64,000 nucleotides of DNA from Clavaria fumosa (taxonomy: Eukaryota; Basidiomycota; Agaricomycetes; Agaricales; Clavariaceae), in contig OX637800.1 of the NCBI GenBank assembly GCA_951802425.1, positions 3,348,001-3,412,000 on the forward strand. Direction: 5' to 3'. The notes under the pieces were generated by a model. The model was not told the DNA's origin and ran no database searches. It worked only from the letters and a program-made list of their open reading frames with translations. Positions within the stretch are counted from its first letter, which is position 1. Each line of letters begins with the position of its first letter. Below are positions 10,666-22,600 of the stretch, in pieces. Made by a program: the position numbers and the translations under genes.

Positions 10666-11900
10666 TCATATAAGCGTGCTCACATGCCGATGAGCTTGAA
10701 GAAGGTCGCGTTTCACCTCGAGCAGTCGCCTTCGATAGCTGAGGACCATGCGAAGTGCGAAACGGTGTTGTAACTCAATGGAACGTGCAGTTGCGTGAAG
10801 GAATTGGCACAATCTGTATGCATTATCTATTTCTTTATGTGCTTCCAGGGCCTCATGAAACGTTAAGTATGCCTCTAGCATTTGCTCGACTCGCTCACAG
10901 CATTTGGGAGGCTTTGATGTGCCTCGGCTAACTTGCGCACGTTGGGCATATCGTCGTGGAGCGAATGGGACGTGTTGTCAATTGTAGTACAGGGGAGTTG
11001 GAGCATTGTCAATGGTAGAGATGGAGAATACTTTTTGGTGAGTATTAGGCAGTTGTCCAGAGTCTGTTTTGTGGTTTCTGCATTGTTGTCTCTCACTTTT
11101 TCGCTTTCTCACTTTTTTGCTTTCTCACTTTTTTGCTTTCTAACTTTGTTGCTTCCCTTTCAGGGTCATTATGTCGTTGCTTTGGCCTCGTTACTCAGGT
11201 ACGCCTTATTGAGTAACAGTATCGTAATCATCAATCATGAAAATGACTCCCTGAATGTCAATGTCAATCGCCAGATCCGATTACTTGGCTCGGCCCCCAA
11301 ATGTTGTCGACATTTTACGTTGCCCTTCGCGAGTTTGAAGCTTTACATATTTTGAAAATCCTAGGCCTTCAAGGTTTGTTGCTTGAGCATTTTTGGACTT
11401 TTGTATCACTCAGAAGTGATTGAAAGCAGATGATTCAACAAGTCAGAACCAGTAGATTTCCTGAGAGTGATGGATTCTTATTGTCCTGGGCTGTTCTTGT
11501 CAAACAACGAGCCTGTCATCGTGCATCGGCTAACTTAATCGCATTGCACGTCTCGTCGTGGGGCGAGTGAGACATGTCGTCAGGGGAGTTGGGGCTTTGG
11601 CATGGGTAAAGACGGAGAACAATTTTCGGTGAGTATTAGGCGGTTGTCCAGAGTCTGCTTTGTGGTTTCTGCATTGTTGTCTCTCACTTTGTCGCTTTCT
11701 CACTTTTTTGCTTTCTAACTTTGTTACTTCCCTTTCAGGGTTATGTTGTTGCGTCGGCCTCGTTACCCAGGTGCGCTTTGTTGAATGACGGTATCGTACA
11801 TCATCGATCACGAAAACGACTCCCTGAATGACAATTTCAATCACTAGATCTGATTACCTGGCCCGGCACCCGGAGCCTCGTGGAAATGTGTACTGTAAAT
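10666..11900 (-). pseudogene. Duplicated minus-strand gene pieces inside the hAT
   Basis: A minus frame at 10666-10881 (extendable to about 10900) encodes an amphipathic, probably helical protein end (AHKEIDNAYRLCQFLHATAR). Its upstream exon at about 10915-11110 is repeated at about 11517-11710 with roughly 80 percent identity: both copies encode SHS-HD-...-KLA-A-type peptides and share the CT-rich intron-like segment with repeated CTTTCTCACTTTTTTG. The second copy lacks the downstream exon. This is a gene with a tandemly duplicated 5' half, or two broken copies. No family recognised. Confidence 0.4.
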
Positions 11901-12180
11901 TTTACTACTTGATCACAGATGTTAAGGTTTTGACCCTCATCTAGTTCTCAAGTTTCTTTACGATATAAGTTGTCAAGGACGGATGCTGGCACTATTCAAC
12001 AAGGGTCAGTGATTTCGACTGGTGGGTGGGCTGCTCTGGCCGGGTTCTCAGTAGTCGATGAGCGAAACAAAAGGCCTCGACGGTATTCTTTTTAGTTTAA
12101 TTTTTTAAAACACCATATCAACTATGAATGTTCTTGCCGTACTGTAACATCGATGGCAGGCACATAAATTATTGTTCAAT

Positions 12181-12305
12181 GCCACTCGCCCCCGAAGTCG
12201 CATGCGAACTCATGGTGGGTGACGCACTGATGTCAGTAGGGAAAAAAATGGTACTGTAAAGATGCATCTCAGTGTGTCATCATTCGACCATGCTGACATT
12301 TTGAA
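12181..12305 (+). repeat. Promoter-like block, second copy
   Basis: Second copy of the 9563-9687 block; it lies immediately upstream of the short gene that begins near 12331. Confidence 0.75.
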
Positions 12306-12330
12306 ACTATATCCTCATTATTCACAGAAC

Positions 12331-12640
12331 ATGGTTGCACACTCCGGATCAAGCTCTCACCCCGTGCATACTGCGTGTACGTGCACGATGTTGACGTTGG
12401 TCCGCTGACCCTGCAGACGTTTTACGACACACTCCCATGCCCATTTCCTGAACCTGTGCTGGATGCGGCCCGTTCCGTGGCGGAGGCGAATGCGCTGTTG
12501 CAGCGAGCGCGCAGCGGTAAGGTCGCCGTGTGCTACGTGTGGACAAGAGACCCCACACTCGGTCGTGAGTTCCCCTTTGTCCTATCTCTCCTTCGTTTCT
12601 TTACCCTGTCCTTTGTCCCCTAGTACATGGCTGTCTGATG
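12331..12640 (+). CDS. Short uncharacterised gene piece inside the hAT
   Basis: An open segment at about 12357-12563 encodes YVHDVDVGPLTLQTFYDTLP and ends with a possible donor (CGGTCGTGAG) near 12563. The ATG at 12331 is in a different frame and reads only to a stop at about 12408, so the true start is unresolved. It is not related in any way I can see to the transposase that follows. It may be a captured exon. Confidence 0.3.
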
Positions 12641-12815
12641 CGGCGTTGTGAAAAGGGAGGCTATCAAGAAGATGACATTCAATGTGTTTTGATTGTTTTT
12701 TCATGTTGAGAGCCGTGATCTAAGGTGCGCAAGCATTCCACATTTTCCATCCTCGTGTTTCACTCATTCTCCTCACTTTCCATATAAATTGCAGTCCAAA
12801 GTCTTCAATCCCACA

Positions 12816-15800
12816 ATGCCTCCTCGCCGCTCACCTCGAAAGAAAGCAGGAAAAAAAGCAACGGTGTACCCCAATGGCGCCATTGAAACATCATTCCAAC
12901 TCCAGCGTACGTTATTCTTTGGTTATTGATAGTTTTGTAATAATAATACTGCATTAGCCCCACGAAATCTGGCTGCACGCAGTACGAGGAGAGGTCGTCG
13001 GCAGGAGCTGCAGGAACAACTGCCGCCACCCGGTCCATCCCAGGGCCCAGGGCCTCCACCTTTACCAGCCCCTGCCAATGTTGTATCAGCTCGACCCAAC
13101 CCCAGTCTCGCTATTCCACCCGTAGAGAACCAGGCTGAGCAAGCCCACCCCCCGCTCCCTCCTAATGCTTTGGGTCTTAGCCTGGATGGCCAGCCCAATG
13201 CCCTCTTCCCCACCGATCCTGGCCAACCCAATGTTCCCCTCCCTGAACCATTTGCGCTCCATCAAGCTGTCTGGAATGCCCAGACAAGATCCCCTACACC
13301 TCAATTTTCATTCCAATACTCAGCAACGTCTGGTGTCAGTCCTCCCCTTGACCAACTGCCACAATTTCAAGGACAGTCACCTGAAAATTTTAACGATGCG
13401 ATTGATTTAGTCTCCGATACCGATTCTGACCAGCCCGGGCCGAATCCCATCCTGGATGCGGCCCCTCAAGCTCTGCAGGCGACTCGCGCTATCCCTCAAA
13501 ACCCTCTACAAAGTAATCAGCCAGCTGGAAATGTCAAGCCTCGCAGCATTGCTGATCTAAGGAATCGGCCGGCTGGAAACGTCAATCTTCGCAATGCCGC
13601 AGATGTGTGGACATTCTATGAGAAGGTCGATAATAATTTGAAGGCAGTCTGCAAATTCTGCATGTGTGTCGCTTCATTCTATCATTTTCACTACCCCCTT
13701 ACCTCCGAGTCCAGGAACCTTGCTAAGACTCAGCATCACCTTGTCCCAGCAAGTTTCTTGTCAACCTCGTCTACATCAACACTCCGGAACCACCTTGTGC
13801 TAAAGCATGAGTTCAAGCATGCGACCAACTGAAGATACCAATCAAATCGCAAGCAGGGCTAGCAGCGGCGGCAAAGGTTCGGGGCGCCCGTCCAGAAGAA
13901 CAAGCTCGCGTCAAGTTTATTCCAAACCAAGCATTCTCAAAGTCTTCGTTTGTTGATGCGATTGTAGATTTCATCGTCAAGGAAGATTTGGCACGTATCA
14001 TGAACATCTTATGTCATGCTTTGCTCATATATCTAATATACATAGCCAATTAATATTATTGGGTCATCGCAACTCATCGTAATCTTCAAGATGCTTAAGT
14101 CAGACCTCAAGGACTCTGATATCCCTGGCCGTACAATGTTGTGCACACGTATTGATGAGCTATTGAGGATTTACTTAGATTATCTCATTGTCGAGTTTCA
14201 GGTGCATTGCATTCTTTCTTTACCTGCTTACTCATGGCTCGCAAGCAGGGTGTGCAGGGGAAGATATCGTTTACCACTGATATGTGGTCAGATCCCAATA
14301 GAGAACCTTTTATGGCCGTCACAGTGCATTGGATTGTAACGAAAGCTGAGCAAACTCCAGCAGGTGTTCAGTATTCTCTTTGTCTTCAAGCTGCACTGAT
14401 AGGGTTCATCCATGTTCCTGGCCACCATACGGGAGAGCACCTCGCTCACACATTCATCAGTGTTTTGGATCGCATTGGAATCGCAGAAAAGGTATGAAAA
14501 TGTTGAATAACAGCATTTTTACTTATCAATATGTTTACAGATAGGCTGGATCACGACTGACAATGCCACGAACAATGATCTGCTCATGGAGACGCTTGCC
14601 GATGAATTCAATAGGCGAAAAATAAAATTTAACAGGTACACGCAACATATTCGGTAAGCAGCTTCCCTTCTGTTTAGTAATGACTCAATTCTTTTCAGAT
14701 GTTTCCCACATGTTGTCAATTTGGCTGTCAAGGCAGTTTTAGCAGCTATGACCAAGTTAGAACATGGCAAGGAAGACTCCAGCGACTATGATCCTCTGTC
14801 TCGACCAGCAACATACTTACCACTTATATTGGAGCGTGATCCCATTTCAATTATTCAAACCTTCATTGCGACTGTGAGTAGCTCTGCCTCACAATTGGAT
14901 TTGCTCAATTTTTGTAGGTGCGACGATCATCAATACTTCTAAATGAATTTTCCATTATCCAACAACGACTCAATGCTACGAAGTACCAGCTTATTCGCGA
15001 TGTCAAGACAAGATGGTCATCAGTATTGCTGATGCTAGAGCATGTTTTGTTGCTTAAGGATGTATGTATAACAGTTTATCCATGTTATTTAGACTAATAC
15101 ATACAATAGCCAATTAGAAAGCTGCTCGCAAGCCACGAAGGCGCTTCATTGCAGTGGTATAAGCTGAGTAATGAAGAGTGGACAATTTTGGCGGATTTTC
15201 ATGACATTCTTATGGTATAACTTCATTAAATTTCGTACGTTCAACTAAATTTGAATCGTTTTAGGTTCCTCATGCATTTCAACAAATCTTATCACACGAA
15301 AAGACACCAACCCTACACAACGCACTCCCAGCATATGCAGGCATCATCACACGATGGGAGGAATACATCGACGTGCACCCTGAGTACAGTAATGTCATCA
15401 ATCTTGGCCTTGATAAATTGGAGAGTTATGAAGAACGCACTACTCTCTGCCCAGCTTATGAACTTGCGATGAGTATGTTTTCTTGAGTAAGCAGTGTTTT
15501 GTTCTGATGTCTTTTGCAGTTCTTGATCCATCAATCAAGCTTGCTTAGCTCATCAGAAACCAGCCGCAGCGTGTACCGATTGCAAAGCAGGAACTTATGC
15601 TCCAGGTAAGTCTATTCTTGCTCATGGTTATGTGTACTAACAATTCAGCAGCTTCGGCCAATCTTCAATCGACTTAATGAGCAGGTTACTACAGGCCAAG
15701 ACCGATGTGCGCCACCTGCGACCGCTCTCAATGCCCAATCAAAAGCGCACCAACTCCTTGGTCTACATCAAGAAAGCCTGCTCGAATCACAAGATTTAAT

Positions 15801-16244
15801 AGTTGAGGTTGAGTGTTACTTGAATGACCGAAGTGCCAGCACCAGCTCACTCTGCTTCTGGCAGGTAAGCAATTGAAATGACTATTTATGCGTTAGCTGA
15901 CACACAAGAAGGAAAATCAGTTATGCTATCTAACCCTCTTCATGCTCAGTCTGGACATTTTACCTATACAAGCATCATCTGTCCCTTGTGAGCGAATTTT
16001 TTCATCAGCAAAGGCGACCATGGCACCGCGGCGAAGTTGAATTAAACCAGACCTCATGGAGGCGTTACAACTTTTGAAATTTTCAATCCAGGATGGGAAG
16101 GAACTGGACTTCAGTCGGGGTGGATCAGCTGAGCATGAGTTGAGAGAGCTAGAGGAGTTGATGGAGGATAGTTTACATGTTCCAGAGGATGTCAATGCCT
16201 TCATAGTGGGGCTCACGGCTGACTTCAGGGAGCTGCAGATGTGA
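12816..16244 (+). pseudogene. hAT transposase with BED zinc finger, decayed
   Basis: A TATA-like CATATAAA lies at 12780, with ATG at 12816. The basic N-terminus (MPPRRSPRKKAGKK) is probably a nuclear signal. Then come a Pro-rich low-complexity region, a BED-type finger (VWTFYEKVDNN...CKFC, intron, ...LRNHLVLKHEFKH) and the hAT catalytic core: TTDMWSDPN (first Asp), WITTDNATNND (second Asp), CFPHVVNLAVKAV (CxxH-like block), DVKTRWSS, and the C-terminal dimerisation segment SSVPCERIFSSAKATM. About nine short introns. Disruptions: a likely frameshift near 13830, TAG near 15547 and TGA near 16039 where Arg is expected. A normal hAT transposase would be 650-900 residues; the domains are all represented. 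Confidence 0.85.
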
Positions 16245-16417
16245 CATTCCCACGCCTTCCTTTTTTGGTAGTTTAACTGTGACTTGAGTCACTTGTAACC
16301 ATTTCAATGCACTTGTCACACTATCTTGATCGGTTCCACTCTGCTCAGCTTTCTATATTTGGAAAAAACCAACATAAACTGGACCAAACTGGACCAAACT
16401 GGACTGTGGCAACACTA

Positions 16418-16425
16418 CTGCTGAG
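16418..16425 (+). repeat. hAT target-site duplication, right
   Basis: CTGCTGAG, identical to 9201-9208. Confidence 0.93.
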
Positions 16426-16799
16426 ACTCACAGGTGCAAATTTGTGGGGTATAGTGACATAATAGGCAGTCCTGATCATGATCGGACCTTGATTGAGCGA
16501 TCGAGGACCGACAGTTCGGTCCAATTCCCACAGTGGTAGGGGCAGCGGTTGGCCGGTGCTGCCACGCTGCCAAATATGGACCACTCATCCATATCAAGGG
16601 AATCTACACTCACAAACCTTTGAGTGCAATCCCTCAGCCCTCCCTCCTTCTTCCCTTACATTAGAATCTTGCTAGTACATATATAGCATAGTTTAGTGGT
16701 GAAACACATGCTGAATAAGTCTAAATGCAGTTAATTAAGACTAGTATGGGGAAGATAAGAGGAAGCAAAAGAGGAATAGATGAAAGGACGATGCGATCG

Positions 16800-17400
16800 A
16801 GGCCGGGAATGCCGCGGAATGTCGCAGAAGCGATCGGGGAGGGTTGTGGGGTCCTTCCCCACAATTCCCGACGTTTGGGCCCCTAGGAGTTAGTCAATAT
16901 GACTCAGTATGAATATTTTTAGAATATCTGGAATCTTCGAGATAGAATATCTCAATAAAGAAGCATGGTAAAAATATAGTCTAACCTGGTATAGAAACCC
17001 ATTGAATTTTCCTTAATTTAGAGTCCTTAAACAGTATTTCAGGATTACTAGTTATGGAGTTATGTTGATTCTTTCTCAATGTAGTAGATACATAATTTTT
17101 GGTATAAATAGCTGACGGAACGTTGCGTTCCAGGCATCTTTACGTACCCACATATCTGTCAAACCATCCTGCAAAAGGACTAAGTGTTAGTCTAGCCCCC
17201 CAGGGAGCTAAGGACTCTTTTAGTTAAACTAAGGACTGACTCTAGTTTAGCTAGATACGGTAATCGCTGACTAAGGACTTAGTCTGGTCTAGTGCAGATG
17301 GTACCCAAAGGTACCTATGCCTCAGGACTGCCGCCCTGTGCCAGCTCCCCTCGGCGCGGTAAGTATTGAACGAGATATGAATATTTTGGTATAGGGTACA
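16800..17400 (+). repeat. Probable LTR remnant
   Basis: Contains a hairpin TTGTGGGG...CCCCACAA at about 16845, a TATA box (GGTATAAATAG) near 17103 and a short 5'-leader-like region with repeated CTAAGGACT. The same order (hairpin, AT-rich stretch, TATAAATAG) is found at 45515-46100. This matches the layout of an LTR promoter. No TSD or partner LTR was found. The rest of 16426-17940 has no gene. Confidence 0.4.
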
Positions 17401-17939
17401 AGGTACTCTACTGTACAATGTACCAATGCATTCATCAGAGTAAGTAGTGAATAACTAGCCAAGTATTGAGAATTGAGGGAAGGTTTATAGAGCTAGAATG
17501 GTCTACAAAGCCAGGAAAATCTCATGAACTCTTTAGCTTAATTCTCCCTTCACTGGTTAGCTAGTTATTCACCATTCGATTTTTGACCTATCTATGTTGA
17601 TTTGGCTTAAGAGTACAATACCCATGGAGTGGTCAGTCATTGAGCCATAGTATCAGCCTGTGGAGTGATACCAGGTTGAGGCAGACTATGGGGGATCAAT
17701 GGCCAAGCCCATGGGATGTTGTGACTTAGGTTACTAATAATAATAATATCTGCCCAAAGCAATGCCTTGCTAGCAGTGTTGGTTCCAATACTGTTAGCAG
17801 GAAGGTATGGAACTGGAGGATCTACTAGTCCTGTGGACCATCTGCATAAGGAATTGAGGACCTGTCTGAGTCATCCTGACTCTCAGTGACTCAGTTCTGA
17901 CTGCACCCCGTACCAGATCCATAACAGATCCCCACTGCA
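17401..17939. other. Non-coding region
   Basis: AT-rich sequence without convincing frames; it may be the remainder of the LTR-derived element to the left. The minus frame 17794-18030 is antisense to better coding evidence. Confidence 0.35.
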
Positions 17940-18704
17940 CCCCAGGCACAGCCCTTGAAATTGGAGTGGTAAGTCTTTCTTCACATGACCTTGATATTAG
18001 TCTTGATATTAGTGTTCTGGATACATTCATTTTTAGTTTCTAGAAGAGATTCTTGGGCCAGATCTCACATTGTTTGCCAAGGGTACACACTCGATGCTCA
18101 TTATGGAGGTATGTGGGAGTATGTGGGAGACGGATGCATCCCTCTTTGCAATGCAAAAGTTTGCGAAGTCGTAAGTGGCTTATTTTGAGTTTCTGCCTAC
18201 TTTCTCACAACCAGCAGTCAGCATTTCAACCACATCATCGGGTTTGGTCAACCGAACTTTTATCTGCACTTGGCAACCTCATTTTTGCTGAAACTTGTCA
18301 TCAAGAATTTTGTCGAGTGTTTTTCCATCATTCGCATTCTTCCCAAGCTTTTGAAAGAGGAAGAGGGCCTCGGTGCCCATACATCAGTCAAGGTATTTTC
18401 ACCATTCATCAGCCTCAAGTATGTCTGGTGGCACAAGAATCTCTGTCCACTCAGGGACCTGATTTCACCACAGTGCCCAGTCTGTCATGCTGTTTGTACA
18501 CTGACAGTTGGCACTGACATGGCAAAGCCCGGTTTTTATTCTGTCTCTTGTTCATGTGGCTGGAAAGGGCAGAAAGCAGGGAAGAGTGGCTTGGAGATTA
18601 CGAGTGGAGGAATTGCAGGCTGGGGGAAGCGCCTCCTGTACGGGACTCCTGCCAGCTTCTTGACCATCTGGAAGGCCTCCCAAGATTTTTACTACATGTT
18701 TTAG
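17940..18704 (+). CDS. Uncharacterised protein with Cys-rich C-terminal region
   Basis: At least three exons: a short one ending near 17969, one from about 18038 (FLEEILGPDLTLFAKGTHSM) to the GTAAGT at 18171, and one from about 18217 to the stop near 18702. The last exon contains a hydrophobic segment (FYLHLATSFLLKLVIKNF) and a CPVCHAVC...CSCGW pattern that resembles a zinc ribbon. I do not recognise the family. A possible 20-bp in-frame splice variation near 18390 was not needed to keep the frame open. Confidence 0.45.
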
Positions 18705-18833
18705 GAATTTCTTGCCTTGTACAAATAATTTCTACATTGTGAAATCATACTTCTGCTTCATGAATCATTTTTTCTGTCATGTGAACTTGTGTAGTTCAAT
18801 CATGCATTCGACAGCAGTGACCAGGTTTTTCAC

Positions 18834-19073
18834 ATGTTATGTATGACACGAGCATGGAGCCAGGTGAAGCAGATGGAGTCAAGAGTCCAGCAGGCAGTAC
18901 AAGATTACAAGCAGGCTAAGTCTGCTTTATGCAGATTGGGTGTTACAGAGCCAACATTCAATGACATCACCAAGGAAGACTTGAAGATGTCCCATTCAAA
19001 ATTCCATGACCTGTATATGACCTGGTGGCATATGCTTTTGGTACTTGTGTATGTCCCTTTCCCAATTCCCTGA
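18834..19073 (+). CDS. Short coiled-coil ORF, perhaps the end of a larger protein
   Basis: Encodes 79 residues starting at TTG or at the internal ATG (MTRAWSQVKQMESRV). The first half is a likely coiled coil (QQAVQDYKQAKSALCRLG), followed by an acidic DITKEDLKM segment. The composition recalls the C-terminal tails of fungal KDZ transposases, but no catalytic part is present and the link is weak. It may be the last exon of the gene at 17940-18704. Confidence 0.3.
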   Translation: MLCMTRAWSQVKQMESRVQQAVQDYKQAKSALCRLGVTEPTFNDITKEDLKMSHSKFHDLYMTWWHMLLVLVYVPFPIP

Positions 19074-19632
19074 TGCCACTAAGGCTATTATTGGGTTGGA
19101 GGTATCTTGACATTCACTGCCATTGCATGGTAAGGGCAATTAATATTGGAGCACTGTAAGGGTCAACCCTAGGGGTGAAGGGGTTTCCTTGTATACTTAG
19201 CTAACCAGCCACATCTGTCCCACTACTGTCACTATGACTGCATGACTACTGCTATAAACAGGGTTCTAATGCACTTGTGACTCAGGGATCTCTGGTCTCA
19301 ACAAACCAATCTTACATGCACAGAGGCCATAAGGCCATAGATGAAATAAGCCAAGTGAATAGCATGGGTCTATGTTAATCACAAGACTCCCAGACAGAAG
19401 AACAAGACAAGCAGCATAGAGTGGATAGCACATGGCAAGGAAGGGGAGGAGGCAGAACTGCATTGTGCTGGACTACCTGGGGAAGGGGAAAAAGAACAGG
19501 GTCCGGAGGTGGGTTGCTATGAGCAGCATGGACATAGCCTAGGCACTGTATGGCACACATAAGCAATGACTGATGAACATGAGCAGCCCACTCACCTCAT
19601 TGGTGCTACACCACATGGCTTGCCTCACTTGT
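19074..19632. other. Non-coding spacer up to the LINE 3' junction
   Basis: No gene seen. Minus frames such as 19266-19463 are Cys/Leu-rich without support. Confidence 0.35.
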
Positions 19633-19644
19633 GCTACATGCCTT

Positions 19645-22600
19645 CTTTTTTTTTTTTTTTTTTTTTTTTCTTCCTCATTTATTCTCTGTTGGGGCATAGC
19701 CCTATGGTCGAGATATGTACAATGTAGTCCTGCCTGTGTCACTTCTCCCCTGCCTTCCTCTGCCATGTGCTAGGGCAAGCTGTGCTCTGCCTTCGCAGGT
19801 TTCTGCGTAATAGGTGCTGTAGTGTAAGTAGGTGGTTACTCGATGTGCTGTCCCCTGGTCGGTTGTTCAGTCTCTAGTTTTCTTCCTCCACTATCTCCAT
19901 GTCCTTGGCTCGGCGGGGCGTAAAAAAACCCTGCCGACATGGTGGGGAAAAAACGGCCCCCGCCTACGACTGGGCCAGACCCCTCTCCGCTGTTTCATCG
20001 TGTCGGTCGCTGCTGCACCCGGGCTCGCCGCTTCTGTGTTTCGGGCCTTCCCTGAGCCTTCCGGTGCGTCGGATGTATCGTAGGAGGAGTTTGACTCCCT
20101 TAGGTGTAGAGAGTAGGGCCGCGATGTCGTTATGAGGTCGTGGTAGTTCCGCGTTGATCTCCATTCGGTGTGACGCATATGCGGGGCAGTCCTTAACGAA
20201 ATGGAAGACTGTCTCATCGCATTCTCTGCATGCTGGGCATATCGGTGTTGGCGCTTTCTTGATTCGGTGGAGGTGTTTGTTTAGCGGCACATGTCCAGTG
20301 CGCAGCTGTAGGATTAGGCTGGCCTGCGCTTTTGTCATCTCTTGCATCAGTTCCATGAATTTGTTAGAGGGGAGTGACTGGTCTATTCTGTTTATCTGTG
20401 TGTACCGTGGTGACTTCTCCCAGAATTGTCGGGCCCTCCTCTTGAGCTTTGCCATGTAGGCCTGTCGGAGTGCCGCTTTGCTATAGGGCAGGGTATTCCG
20501 TAGTTCGGCTGGCAGTTGTTTCCTGGGTGACGAGTCGCCCTCAGCTGCCTCTTTTGCTAGCTTGTCCGCTTCCTCATTGCCAGCGATTTCCGCATGTCCT
20601 GGGATCCAGTGTATCCCGCATTCAAATGGGCCCCTTACCTGCTGTGCTTTGGCTAGTTTCTTGCGGAAGAGGTCCATGATGTGGTGTCCAGGCCCAGGTT
20701 TAGGATTCCTGGTCCCTAGGATCGCTGCCTGGTTGTCAGTGCCGAAGATTACTGTGTCAAAGTGAGTCATCTCTGTGCGGAGTAGTTCTGCACCGAGTAG
20801 TAGGGCAGTAACCTCCCCACCGTGTACGGTTTGCCTTGTTAGTTGCCCCAGGTGGTATTTGAGGGTTTGTGTCCTGCCGTCTCGCCTGCATAGAACCGCT
20901 GCTGCACCTGTCCCCCTTCTGTAGCCGGAGCCATCTGTGAATATTTTGATGTCTGGTTGGCAGGCCTCGAAGTTTTCTTTGGCACTTTGCTTGTCCGCTT
21001 CTATGGTTGTCTTGATTTTGGACCTCCACTTCGGGCTATACCTGGTTGCCTTGATTTTTTCTATTAGGCGCGGTTTGATCTCCCTGTAGGTCGTCAGTAG
21101 TTTGTGTAATGGAGAGCGGTGTCTTTTAGTGTGAATACGTATCGCTTTCGTGAGGTGTTGATGCAGTGGGTGCGTCTCTGGGAGTGTTGCCATTCGGAGG
21201 AGTGCTTGGTATCGCAACTTATCAAGGAGTAGGTGGAAGGGTAGGAGGTTGGCATGTGCTTCGAGCGCATCTGTGGCCGATGTCTTCATGCCGCCTAGCA
21301 TCAGCAATGCTTGTCTTTGGGTCGTCGCTAGTTTCCCAATGCTTCCTCCGATCCTTTTTCTCCTTTCCGCACTGTTTTCGAGTGGCCCTGGGGCCCCCCA
21401 GACATCCACGGCATATAGCATCCTTGGGACACCGACAGTTAGGTAGAGTCTTCGTGCATACTTCGCCGCAATTCCGCTAGTGGTCTTAGCTATCCGTTTG
21501 CACTGCATGGCCCACGCTGTCCCCTTGGCCATTGCCGCTGCGACCTGCTCTGCCCAGCCGAGGTTTTGCTGGATCCTTACTCCCAGATACTTTGTTGAGG
21601 GGGTTGGTTTGATTGTGTGGCCACCTACCATGATGCTGAACCTCGGTGCAGGTCGTCGTTTTCTGGGCTCGAATGGCCTCGGCACCAGTCTCCTAGTGAA
21701 CCCCATCAGGGCAAACTTGTCAATCTCAAACTCACAGTTGGCCCGTCCTGCCCATTGTAGCGCATCCTCTGCCAGCGCTTCCAGCTTTCTATTTGCCTCC
21801 TGGAGGCTCTCGGCCTTGACTAGGAGGGCAACGTCGTCGATGAAGCCAGTTGCGGTGTTCTCCCTGGGTGTGTTAGCGATGTCCAGAAGTGGTGAGTTGT
21901 AGATGTTATAGAGTACAACTGATAGGGGGCAGCCCTGGTCCAGGCCTGCGAGTATTTGAAGAGGTTGGGAGCAGTGGTCGTCGAAGTTGATTGTTGTCCT
22001 TCGGCCATCTAGTTTTACCTTCAGCCAGTTCGAATATTCTTTGGGTATTCCCCGCCTTTCCATCTCCTGCGTGAGGGTATGGATGTCCACACTCGGGAAA
22101 GCACCTTTGACGTCTAGGAACAGCGCCGATACCTCCTTGCCTGCTCTCCATGCATCGTGTATCCACTTGGTTAGGTAGTGGATCGCATCAGTTGTGGTTC
22201 TACCTGGCCTCCCTCCAAAGTGGTTCCTGGCGGTGAGCTGGTATTTCTCGACAATGAAGGATAGGTCCTCTGCGACGGCCATGGAGAGGGGCTTTGCGAT
22301 AGTCTTCAGTAGCACGATTGGCCGGTAGGCTTTAACCTGTGTGTAGTCAGCGCGGCCCGCTTTTCTGAGTACTACTGTGTCATAGGTTTTCCATGTAGAT
22401 GGGTAAGCTCCCAGCTCGAAGGTTGCTCAGTAGATAGGGCCTAGGTGGGGTGTTAGTAAGTCCTTAGCTTGCTTTAGTACGGCGTTAGCTATGTCATTCG
22501 CCATGACGGCTTTGAAGGGCTTGAGCTTGTCGATTGCCCTGCTAATTTGCAGGTCAGTGATCGGGCGATAGCTGCCGGTGGCTGCCTGTCCTGTTGCTCC

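Larger units (their letters stand above)
9209..16417 (+). mobile_element. Complete 7.2-kb hAT transposon with extra genes
   Basis: Starts TAGTGTTCCCACGGT and ends with the inverse of TAGTGTTGCCACAGT, giving short imperfect inverted repeats of about 16 bp, and is flanked by perfect CTGCTGAG duplications. Subterminal regions are rich in GGTTC/CCGGTTT motifs (left) and GGACCAAACT motifs (right), typical transposase-binding arrays. Contents in order: a promoter-like block, an Arg/His/Asp/Ser-rich gene (plus), duplicated minus-strand gene pieces, a second copy of the promoter-like block, a short plus gene, and the transposase gene. It is large for a hAT, mainly because of the extra genes. The transposase has at least two nonsense codons, so movement now would need a helper. 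Confidence 0.9.

Noticed and set aside
18834..19073. KDZ transposase C-terminus
   Set aside because: Only a coiled-coil plus acidic segment resembles it; no catalytic or zinc-binding part was found.
19573..19773. Plus frame with a poly-Phe run
   Set aside because: It reads through the T24 tract, which is the LINE poly(A) tail.
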